Source: Sesamum alatum
Lineage: Eukaryota > Streptophyta > Magnoliopsida > Lamiales > Pedaliaceae
NCBI GenBank assembly: GCA_034509735.1
Contig: JACGWO010000004.1
Coordinates: 14,241,395 to 14,305,394 of the forward strand
Length of the DNA stretch: 64,000 nt
Reading direction: 5' to 3'
The notes under the pieces are model-generated. The model was not told the origin of the DNA and made no database searches. It worked only from the letters and a program-made list of their open reading frames with translations. Of this stretch, positions 21,701 to 33,700 are shown one piece after another. Position 1 is the first letter of the stretch; each line of letters starts with the position of its first letter. The translations under genes were made by a program, and so were the position numbers.

Positions 21701-24700
21701 GGAAACTTGTTTTGATGCTTAAAACTAAGCTATAGATAGCACATTTCCCTCATTACTAAAACTTGCAAATAATATTCTGATCTGTTATCAGATCATTCTA
21801 GAGTAGCTTTGGTTATTTGTGATGGTTGATTAGTTAAGTAACCTTTGTTTTCCTTCATTATGAGAACATGCCAACTATGTTAATCAATGCTGTTTTTGTC
21901 TTTGATCAGTTTAGTACAAAATAACTTTGTTCCAGATCCTCATGTATCGACGTTTCAACAATTAACCAGCTTTGTTTCAACTTCTATTCAAAGCATGGAA
22001 ATGAACACAATTTCTTTAACAGATAATGTCCTTATCATCTAGATAGGACTGTTGAGTTAAAGATATATATCTTTGTAATTCATATAATCAAATCTGATCT
22101 ATATAGAGGGAGAACGAATTGAATGATGTCTCCATTATCTCTGAAACTCCAGCATGGTATTAGAGCGGGTAGATCCTATATTTCTTTTCCCAGATTTTAA
22201 CCCTAATTATGGACTGTAACTGTTTTCTTCAATTACTTGTCTATTGTTCTCTAAATCCTCAAATTGATGTGAGTTTGATCATCAAAAGCCATGTCTCAGC
22301 CAAAAACCTTGGAGTCTAAAGGGGGTTATCCATTAACAAGTTCTTATACAATCAATGCTCTTTACATCACTAATTGAAAGTGGGATTGGATTTAATGTGA
22401 TAAATGCAGTATATTTAGGGGCAAAACCACATTAAATATACTGTATCTGGGATATCTCCTGATGAAGGTTGCATTATATTTGAGTGCCAACTACATTAAC
22501 CACAGTGCGTATGGGAGCATCCACATAAAACCATAGCCGGTGGAGTATTAGTGAATTCAACCTCTGAGTTATGACCATTATCCGTTTTTAGTATTTCCAG
22601 TAAAGAAAATAGTTTTTTAATGAACTTTGTCATTGATCTCCTACAATAATGTGTGACAAGCACTGCACCTAAGAAATCATTAGTGCAAATACTTCTTTGA
22701 AATTGAGACCTTTTGTCTTTCATATATCTCATCATACAGATGGCCGAGGCCACCCATTAGATGCTGCGACAAAATTATGTCCGACTTGCCAAGGCATTGG
22801 AAGAGTGAGTGTTCTTAGATAATGCTTTGTGAAGAAAGATCAATCTTAAACTTCTAGTTTGCAGATTATATTTCCTTGAATATCAGAACCTTTGAATGTT
22901 TATTTATGGCTGTTGCTTTTACTTTGTTTCTGGTTTATTAGGTAACAATACCACCATTTACCACAACATGCAGTACCTGTAAGGGATTTGGACGAATCAT
23001 TAAGGTTTAGTTTTTATGATTGTTACTACTGTTTTCTTATATACAAGATTTGGTATATTTTGAATGAAAAATAATAAATGTGTCCAGGAATACTGTTTGG
23101 CATGCAAAGGATCAGGGGTGTGTGAAGGAGTCAGGGATGTTAAAGTAACTATACCAGCAGGTTGGTTTCAATTTGCATTCCGCTAATTGATAAGCTATGA
23201 GCTTGTTTCTTAGTTTTCTCCACTTCTGATTTTTTTGGTGTCTGTAGTTTGTAAGTTAATGTAATCAATTCTGCGGCTTGCGTTCAACTAAATATGGAAA
23301 GCTTGTAATCTCGTGCAAGTTATACTGCCTAAACGGACTCAAAGGCAGTGGAGAGATGGGAATCTTTTATAGTGGAAGAAAGCTTCTGACAATTAACAAG
23401 CATGGATTAGTGAAAAAGATTATTGGGATTTGCTGGAGTAGCCTCAAGTCTCTGTGTGAAACTTCAAGATGGTCATGCACATTGAGGTAGACTCAGAATT
23501 ATATTTGGATTAGCATGAAAAGTCTAATCTTGGTTGGAAGAACGCTGAATGATATGTTGTCAAACCTGGAACAGAACAGAATGAATATGTTATTCATATG
23601 GTTTGTTTAGATGAAAGCTTTCAGGTAAGGTGGGCATAGGGAAGGATATGTTCAGTAACTTAGAGCTTGTGGCGTGGAGCCCTCAGAACCTCAGCGTCTG
23701 CAGGGGCTCCACGGTAGGGAAGACAGATAAAGATTTTTCACTGACAGGGAATTATAGTTACCTATTCCCCCTTCCATAAAAAAAAAAGAATTACCATTCG
23801 CTGCTTAATCTCTATCAACAAAATTAAAGGTTGCATATTTGCTTTCTCCATGATGGAGAATATGTCCTCATGCAAAGTTCATAAGATTGACTTGAATTCA
23901 AGGCTTGCCATGCGGCCGGTGTGACCTGTTTAACATATCTTTAATATATTCTCAAAACATTGAAAACCCCTGCAGCAAAATCTGCATTCCCATTTCACTA
24001 TTGGTAAATTCCATCACACAGTTGTACCAGAAGAATTCTATTTTCACACTATTAAGAAAGCAGATGAAAGTTAAAAACAAGCATTTCTTTGTTGGCTTTT
24101 CTCGTGGATTCATGGTTATCTGCCCCGTTTCTCTTCCTGTTATGTGAACTACCTTAATTCTTCTTTATTCTATTTAATTGTCCCAAATTCCAAAAACAAA
24201 ATCCTCTTGTGACTAGTTGGATGAACCTCTTTTCTTCTCCTTCTCTTTTTCTTCTGTTGATATGAAACAGTAAAAGAGGCTGTGAAGTAAATGGAATTGA
24301 TTAAATACACTCTTTCTTGAGGGAATATGCCCTGGGAACCTACTAGTGGTCAATTGAATTTCTTCATCAGGAATTTGCCTGCAGAAATATAAACCTCAAC
24401 TTTCAAGGTTCAGTTAAAGACTTGAAGTTCACACCTGTGCCAATAGACAAACACCAGCTCCCAGTCATTGTACTAAAAGTCATTTACATTGAACATTGGG
24501 TGTGTTCTTCACCATGAGAATTAACCTCAATTCTTCAAGTGTTATATTTGTCCCAAATTTTCAAGGACCAACAGTTGAAAAGTCTGTCAAGCGAATGAAA
24601 ATGGATGAACCACTCTTATTTTGAGGGACTATAGCCTGGGATGAGACTGGTAATGAATATCTTAAGGGGTCTTCTGATGGAGAAATATGAAACCTCAGAA

Positions 24701-27700
24701 GCTCCAAGGTTCACTTAAAGATAAAATTAAACAACTGATCAACCGAGTCAGCTATTGTACCCAAAATCATTGACATTGAGCATGTCTTTTTTGTTTAGAT
24801 GTTTTTATGTTTTGCTTACATTTTAACTTCCAAAAGTCTGGACATCATTGTTGACTCCTTAGGCAGGGTACTGAATAAGTTCTACAATCTGCTAATGTAC
24901 AGCTATTTTGAGAGATCCTCCCCGAATCCATTTAGAGCTATGAGCCATGGTAGAATGATCAAACTGGAAAGATAACTCCTTTGGCATTTGGGAACTCCAC
25001 CTTATTGTTTTTTTAAGTCCATACAGCTCTTATTGTCTTTACTTTTGGTAACCTTGTTCTGTTTTCACAAAAGTTCCATGGTGCTTGTTCATTCACTGGA
25101 TTCTTTTGTGTTTTGCATTGATTAGGTGTGGACTCTGGGGATACCATCCGCGTGCCCGAAGCTGGTAATGCTGGTAGATGGGGAAGGTCTCCAGGCAACC
25201 TTTTTATAAAACTAAAGGCAACATTACTGTTAACTACTTTGAAATTCTTCATCATATCTATGATTTATATTTGGTTCACATGTTCAATATTTTTTGGTAA
25301 AGAAATATATGTTTTTCTAGAGATCTACATTAGGTTTAGAAAGAACCTTCGAGGTTCCTATAAATTACTACTACTTTCTTTGTGTTTGGGCAAAGAATTT
25401 TACATGAAAAAAGAGTTGAAATTTTAACTTACATAAATACCCTCAAAGGTTGTCCTAACAAAAGAATGTTCGGAAGGAGAAAAAGAAAAATGAAAGATTG
25501 TCCATGTCTTCTGTGATAGGCCTCCAGATTAAGGTCGCCTTGAGCAGATTTCATGTAGAAAAGGTTCAACATTAGTAGTGTTAAGTTCAAACTTTCTGTT
25601 TCAGTGTTGACAAGTTAAATATACAGGATGCTGGATCTTCTAATCTAGAGGAAAAAGATACCCTTGACTATAAGCCTGTTTACGCATGTTCTTAACTTGT
25701 TACATTGTTTTAGCCAAAAGAAGAAGATGATTGATGATTTCTAAATCAAGGTTAATCAAATAAATTATAGTTGACTATTATCCAACCCTCTACCTCACTT
25801 TACCTCATGAGTAGTAACCAAGTTTGACGGGTTGAATCTCTGCTGTCATAAGCTGTGGAGATGCTTCAGTTAGCAATTTGTATTTGAATAGCTTTTACCG
25901 TTAGCTTATCACTTGTAGTCAATGTTGTGATCATGCAAAGTGGTTTGAATTGATAAGTTATGGAAAGTTAACCATTTCCTGTGAACCATCTATAGTTGAT
26001 TAATGCATAATGTCTTTGAAGTGATACTTTGAACCAATATTACACTTCTATTTCTGGGATTTATAGATTCTTACAAAGTCACTTCCTATGGTTTCACTCG
26101 GTTAAATACTTTTGCTTGAAGATTTTCACCTTGGTCGTTATATTGCCACTTGAATTTTTGCTTCTTTAAATTACCAAAAAAAGGATTGTAGCTTCTTTCT
26201 GATATGCACACCTAAAACATGTTTGGTGGTTCTAACTATTAACTTTGGAAATTTTTGGAATTTTATTCAGGTTGCAGGAGATCCTATATTTTCTAGACAA
26301 GGTGCTGACATTTATGTCGATTCTCATATACGCTTTACACAAGTAAGAACCAATGTTTCTATTTAATTTCTTTATCTTGGTCCCTTTTTCTTTTTTACAC
26401 CCTTTTGGGCTTGAATTTAGAAGGAGAGTTCTCTAGTATCAGTTTTTTGAGTTACCTAAACTCAAAGATCTTTTTTCTGTTTTAAGTTTTTAATTTTATG
26501 TCTTCTTGGTAAATGAAGTAGTTGTAGTTACATTTTAGAAATAGTTAGTTTGAATGTCCATTTGGTAGCTCTAAGTAAAAACACCCTTGCTTAGCCTTCA
26601 GTATATTTTATGGTTTTCATTTTAATTTCTGCTGGGGTGTGGAAGATGAGTCATCTGTTTACAAATTCAAAGAATTGGTAAGCTTTCAAACTAAATAACA
26701 TGCAAGCATGTGCTGGAAGCATCCATGTCATGCACTTTGCATAGTTGTTAATGGCGCACATGGCGCGGCCTCGGCGCCATTTCCGCAGAATGGCGCGCCC
26801 CTTCACAGGCGACGCCATGGCGCGCCATTCTGCGCAATTTACCATGGCGAGAGGCGCGCCATGTGAAAGTCCTGCCTTCTTTAAGGAATTTTTTTGTTCT
26901 ATAAATAAATATATAGCGTTAGGATTAGGAAAAGTCATATATATGGTATGGATATCATTGATTATCTACCAAATATATAAACTACGAGTAAGTTAAATAT
27001 ATACTAGGTTGAAAAAAGCCTGGGTGGTTTTGTTTGTTTCTATAAATAAATGTATAGTGTTAGGATTAGGAAAACTTTATATATGGTATGGATACAATTG
27101 ATTATCTACCAAATATACAAACTACAAGTAAGGTTATTATATACAAGTCTCCTAATTAATCTCCTAACCATATTTATCTATGAATATGATGAATTTATCT
27201 ACCAAATAAATATATGCAAATCTCCTAATCAATCTTTAAATAATAAATATAGATATGATTAATCTATCTACAAAAACTATCAACAACAAATAATAATATT
27301 TAATTATTTCTGCTCTCTATATTTTAAATGATATTAATGTATAAATATATAATTTATTTCTGTAACTATGCGCCATGTGTTAAAAAGGCGCGCGCCGCGC
27401 CGTGCGCCATGGCTCCAGGGGACCTTTGCGCCATGATGCGCCGTGCGCCATTAACAACTATGGCACTTTGTAGTTGCTTCATCCACTGCCCTGATCCCAA
27501 TATACCTCTATGAAATAAAAGCATACATTTATCTGGTGGGGAAAGTCAAATTGACCTTGAATGGTATTTCTATTGATGCTATAACGAGATGGCCTTTCTC
27601 AATATGTTGGTTCAGTGAAGTCAAAAAGCTGATAATGAATTAAAGTTAAGGGGTGTTCGCTCAGACTTTTATGTTTCAAATTGTGGAATTTAAGTTAATT

Positions 27701-30700
27701 TAAGAGAAGTGATTAGGAGTAGAACTGGAGAGTGTTCGGAAATTGATCGGAAAAGTAGTTAAAAATTGGGAACAGGGTGTTTGGTAAAAATTCAATGCTT
27801 CGGGTTATTTTTGAAAGACCACATTACCCATCAAATTAATTTCTTTTGGGGCAGTCTTTAAAGTATACACAAATTCAGAGGACAAAAATTCCCAAAACAA
27901 CTTTAACTATTTAATAAATTTCTAGAATCTGGAAGAAGCATCCCTATTGGTGCTTTGGCTTTTGCTAAAAGAAGCTAAAATTTTAGCTTTTGAGAAGCCA
28001 AAGCAAGAAATTTTCAAACACCCATTTTGTTCATTGACTGTTAATGTTCCTATATGCATTTTAACTTGAATGACTAAGTACACATATCTAAATGTAATTT
28101 ATATAGTCATAACTAGTCTAACTAATTTATATATTTATGCTGCATGAATTGGTATGAAACTCCATGTAGAACTTTGCAAAGTATCAAGCATTATGCCTTA
28201 CAACGTATTGCCAATTCTATTTCCACTTATATGATCAAACAAAAGTAATCATCTCAAGTTATATACAAATATATATTTGCAACTTTTTTAAATATTATGT
28301 GAATTAATATAAAACTTTCAGATATATGATAAATGAATGTGAATATATGCATAACAACTGTTTACATATATAGTAACAGAAGATATCATATATGAACTAT
28401 GTGCGTTTGTATATATCTACCTATGTATCAAATATTCACAATTATAAATGAAATATGCATAGACTTATAAATTATATTATTTTGGCACTTTTTACATATT
28501 TCAAATACAATACATATGTTATATATTTAATTTTATTTTTTAAGGGTTAATTACATCTAGACCTCTGTTGGGATGACGTAATTACTCTGTACCCGACCTT
28601 TACACCAGAGTTAGTTATTCTAACTCCTCCCCTTTAATTAATAGTATAGATTAACCTGAATAGGTTGAGTGTGAGACTTGGGGCCAAGAGGGTAAGGAAC
28701 GAAGTAACTGAACGTGCCGTACATCAGCTCCTCCCCATGTGGAGGAGTGGCTTTAGCTCTTTTAGTTCATGCCTTTGATAGAATGGAGAATTAAGCTGAC
28801 CTTGTAAAGTGTTTGTTAGTGGAGTTAGTGAGCTCTTTCTTTCTTGAGGAGCGGGATTTATCCCCCTAGGCAAATATTGTTATCTTTTAAATAATTTTCT
28901 TATTTAAAAAAATATTTTATTTTATTTTATTTTTATATTCAATTAGAGTTAAAATGTACTTCATCTACCCAAACACAATTGTTTAATCTCCTATGGTAGG
29001 GTATGAATAAAACCTTTTAATGTTTTAACTAGCACGTCATTGATTATTCAAATTTCTAAACTTAATATTTGTCATATATTATAACAATATCTACTTAATT
29101 TTTGAAAATAAAGTCACAGTATATTTTATATTATAAAGATCTTTTATATTCAAATTTAGGGATAATTGCGAATTCAAATTTAGGGATAATTGCGATTTTG
29201 ATCCTCAAACAAAGCCACTTATGCAGTTTTGGTCCTCAAACAATTTGATGTTGCAATTTTGGTCCTTAAACTATCATTTTTTTGGCACTTTCGGTCCTTC
29301 CGTTAAATTTCCGTTAATCTTAACAAAAATTTCAGTTGAAATGGAAAAAATTATTATTTTTCTCCCATTTTGTGGTATTTTTCAAGTTGTAGTCCAATGG
29401 AACCATTTTCCCTATTATTCTTCAAATTTCAAGAGAAAATAAACCAAAAAAAAAATAAATTTAAGCAACAGTTTTTAAAAAAAGTCTTAACAAATAAATT
29501 GATAACTGTGGAGAAAGAGACTCATGGCTAAAAATCTTAATAAATTTTCATTGAAAGTGGAAAAATTGCAATTTTTCTTTAACAGAAAAAGTGAAAAAAA
29601 AAATTGTTATTTTTCTTAACAGAAAAAGTGAAAAAAATGCGATCTTTCTTAATGATAAGATATTCTAGCACTAGTTAAAAATATTGGGGAATTAGTTTAA
29701 GTGTTTCTTCCTTTTCAATGGACATACTTTCCTTACTCATGTTGCTTTGAGTTAGATATTTCAATTTCAAGGTAAAATATGCATGCAATACAAAATTCAC
29801 ATCAAAAATCAAGAAATAATCAACATTTTCCCTTATTTGGTTATACTACATATTAAGAAAAATAGTAAATTTGTACTCTTTTTTGTTAAGAAAAACAACA
29901 TTTTTTTCCACTTTAAATGAAACTTTATTAAGATTTTTGGCTAAGAGTCTCATTTTCCACAATTATCAATTTTTTTGTTAAGATTATTTACAAAATTTGT
30001 TGCTTAAGTTCATATTCTTTTTATTTTCTCTTAAAAATTGAAGAATAATACAGAAAATAGTTGTATTAGATTAAAACTTGAAATACCACAAAATTGGAGA
30101 AAAATAACAGTTTTTTCCACTTCAATGAAATTTCCGTTAAGTTTAACGGAAATTTTAACGGAAGGACCGAAAGTGCCAAAAGAAATGATAGTTTGAGGAC
30201 CAAAATTGCAACATCAAATTGTTTGAGGACCAAAACTGCAGACTTTGTTTGAGGACCAAAATTACAATTATCCCTTCAAATTTACATGCCTTTTTGCTAA
30301 TTTCTAATATAACATTTAGTATCTAATATTCAAACTTAATGTTTCAAATTTTCAATTGGTGTGATGTTGAAGACTTTGCCTTTAAAAATAAATGAATTTT
30401 AGTTGACTCCCATATTTGGTTGTTCAATTGGTTATTTAACACCTAATAAATAACAGTTACTCATTATGATAATATAACTAGCACTATTTAACTAATTTCA
30501 ATGTCAAAAGTAAGTATTTCACTACTATTTTTCTATGATGTAAATGGCTATAGACTTAACTACATAAGAAATAGGATAGCAGAATATAATGCTCTCATTT
30601 GATTCACATTCAGAAAAAAAATCAATATTTGCTTCAAATAATTATCAAAAAAAGAAAAATTTAGCATTAAAATTACCTTATATGCATAGCATAATGGTCG

Positions 30701-33700
30701 ACATGCATATTATAATAGCCATGAAAGCTACTATAAGTCACTCATGGAATGATTTATGCTGAAAATAAGTATCAATTATTAATGGAGAAAAATATTAAGA
30801 TTATCGTAAAGTATTTTGTGCTGTCCTTTTTATACATGTATACATATATTGTTACAAGAAAATTATGTACAATACTTTTGATATTCTTAGAGCTTTCAAT
30901 GTGTTTCTTTCTATCGGAGGGGAGACATATATTATATATTAAATATATATGTATATATGTCAAATTTACTATTCTTCCGGTTATTTGCTTTCACTTCCTC
31001 TGAGGTCTAGGGTTTTGGCATTCACCACCCTTGAGGTTTGAATTTTTGGCAAGAGGCTCTTTCTAACATTATATTATCATACATTCAAATAAAATATTCT
31101 TTGAAGACAAAATACCCCTATCCCTATATTTTTGAAATAAATCATTATTTTCAAATAATATCAATTAATAGTTATTTGTTATAATGCACAAAGCGTCATC
31201 TTTAATATGATGGGGAAATCATCTGACTTCTTAAAAGTAACATTCCTTTTTAAATTAGTCTCATTGCGTAAAGTTGGCTGTTAGTAGGTGGTCAAAGTTC
31301 CTCCATCATTTCTACTTGGGTCCATGGTTATTGGCTTTTACACTCCATGCTGATTATTTAATACTAAGGATAGAGTATAAGCTGTAAAAATCTAAGTACG
31401 AGGAAGGGACACACAGAACTCAATTTTCTTTGTTTTCTTGCTCCTAACAGGCCATTCTTGGTGGTAATATTAAGGTACCTACACTTGCTGGGAAGATACA
31501 ACTGCAAGTACGAAAGTTATCTCTACTTTTATCATATCTCCTTTGTCGTGTCTCATTCGAAAATATCTTAGTTTTCCAGCATTTCTCTTCCGAATTTCAT
31601 CTAAATATTTCTATGTTGTGCCTTATTTTATTTGTTAATTCTTACAAAATTAACAGTTGTCTATTTGCTTTAGAATCTTCTGATGCACACCTGTATGGTA
31701 AGATAACCAAACTTGGCATGGAAGTCACTAAAATGCGACTGTATAATAAGTGGGGCCACAAATCCAGCTTAGTTGAGACAAGGATTGATGTTCCTAGCCA
31801 GCTAGTAGAGGATTAGGTTTCCTGGAGTTTATTAGGTTTCCCCGCTTGTCCCTGCATATATACATGTGCATCTACTTATGTGTATGTGTTGCATGCCCCT
31901 TGCCATGTCGCTGGGCCTACAAGCAAGATTGTGATGGCAACGACAGTCACACAAGTCCTTGGTTTAAGGAACTGGTTAGCACTAGTTGCCTGAGGAGCTT
32001 ATTGTGTCCACTTGTATACGAAGTTCAATTTCTTTCCCATGGTTCATGTTGGACCCCCCTGCTGCCATTGGACGGATTATGCTCCTTAAGGAATGTAGGA
32101 CTCTTATAGATTTGCCTGGCTTTTGCTCCTATAGAACCTGTTAAGCCTCTAATTGTATGCGTATGGGCCAACTATCAAGACTCCTATGGAACGGGCTCCT
32201 GAAGCGACTAGTTTATATCTCTTTTGCCAGAAACTATCAACCCAAGTTATTGTAGGAGCTTACCATGTATACCTATGAATATATCGAATTCTCCCCATAA
32301 ATACATACAAGAATATAGCGTATGTGCCTACCTAGATCACAATCCTCCACCCGGGGTTACTAGAGCTTTCTACTATGCTTTAATTTTTAAATCTCACTTG
32401 AATAATTGGTAAATTATAATTAAATCAATGAAATATGCACACACACCAAAAATAAAATAAAATAAAATAAGAAAAAAGCAATCACCTGTTGCTGTCATTT
32501 TGTGAACAATTATGGCAAACTTTATTATTGCAATCGGTGAGGAAGAACAAATGTCTAAACATATATAAAAGATTTTATGTAATGAAGGAAATTGTTGGCA
32601 TGTCTGATGATAAATATTGAGGTTTGGAAAGTGTGAGAGATAGAAAATTTGACCAGAAGTTGTAAAGTATAACATGAGTTTGACGACTAGATCTTTTCAA
32701 TAGTCTTAAATGTTTTCCTTGCATCAGAACAAAAAGAAGCAAATTAAAAACTAAGGCTGACTAAAATCTGGTTATTTTATTAAACAATTTTAAAGGCCAA
32801 TAGTAAAAAATATTTGTTCATGCTAGCTTGTATTTGTAAAGTCAAATGATATAAGGAAAATGCAAAATGTTGTTCTTATTTCTACAGATTGCATAATTAT
32901 GTGATAAAAAGTATATAATTAAAAAACCTGGCTATAACATCTCCAGTTATTTAGTGGTTTTGAAGCAGCATCTGTGTGCAAATGAAATTACTTGGATTAA
33001 TCTTAGAACTTGATTATGCCTCTTGCCTTAGATGATTGGTCAAACAGGATTTTGTTTTCTCAGCTCCCTTCCACTCTACCTTTTCTCAAGAAGTGTTTTT
33101 GGTATAAATTAGGCCCGATGGCTGTGCAGGTGTTTTTTGTGTACCTGACCAATATTTCACATATTCCTTATTAATCTTCTCTCTTTTCCCTTTGTCTGGT
33201 TGTGGTCATTATAGATACCTAAGGGGGTTCAACATGGGCAACTAGTTTTGCTCAGAGGCAAAGGTATGAGCTCCATTTTGTTCTAGTTTGGCTTCCCTAT
33301 TTGCTCTGTCTCTAATTTACTGATGGGCTGATGTACTAAAGGGTTGCCAAAAAATGGTTTTCTGGTGGACCATGGAGATCAATACGTGCGCTTCTGCATA
33401 AAGTTTCCTTCGTAAGTTTTTCCTCTTCTCTTTTATCTCTTGTTTTGTCTGCCTACTGATATTTGCAAGTCCAATGCTGGATTAAGAGATGATATTTTTA
33501 CTGCAAATGGTCTTTTGACTCTGACGAGTGCATGTCCTATAAATGTTTGGTAGAAAATAACATGTAACATATTCTAGGTACGACCTCCAAACTATGAACA
33601 ACAAGCTCTAGTTTGTTTTTGAAACTTTTTACATACTATTTGGAGTTTCCTAGTTCTTGATTTATCATTAAAAAATGGCTGAAGACTGGAAGTTTTGGGT

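Larger units (their letters stand above)
26343..31450 (+). other. DnaJ intron 13 (5.1 kb), host to several MITEs
   Basis: The largest intron of the gene. It holds a hAT-like element (26740-27462), a second hAT-type MITE (27650-28023), a lone element end near 28543, and a 1.1-kb fold-back element (29183-30275). The rest is AT-rich. The donor is GTAAGA and the acceptor CTAACAG. Confidence 0.85.

Noticed and set aside
22496..22753. Minus-strand frame with KTDNGHNSE, like an integrase motif
   Set aside because: A single short motif in about 85 codons, with no neighbouring pol sequence; too weak to call.
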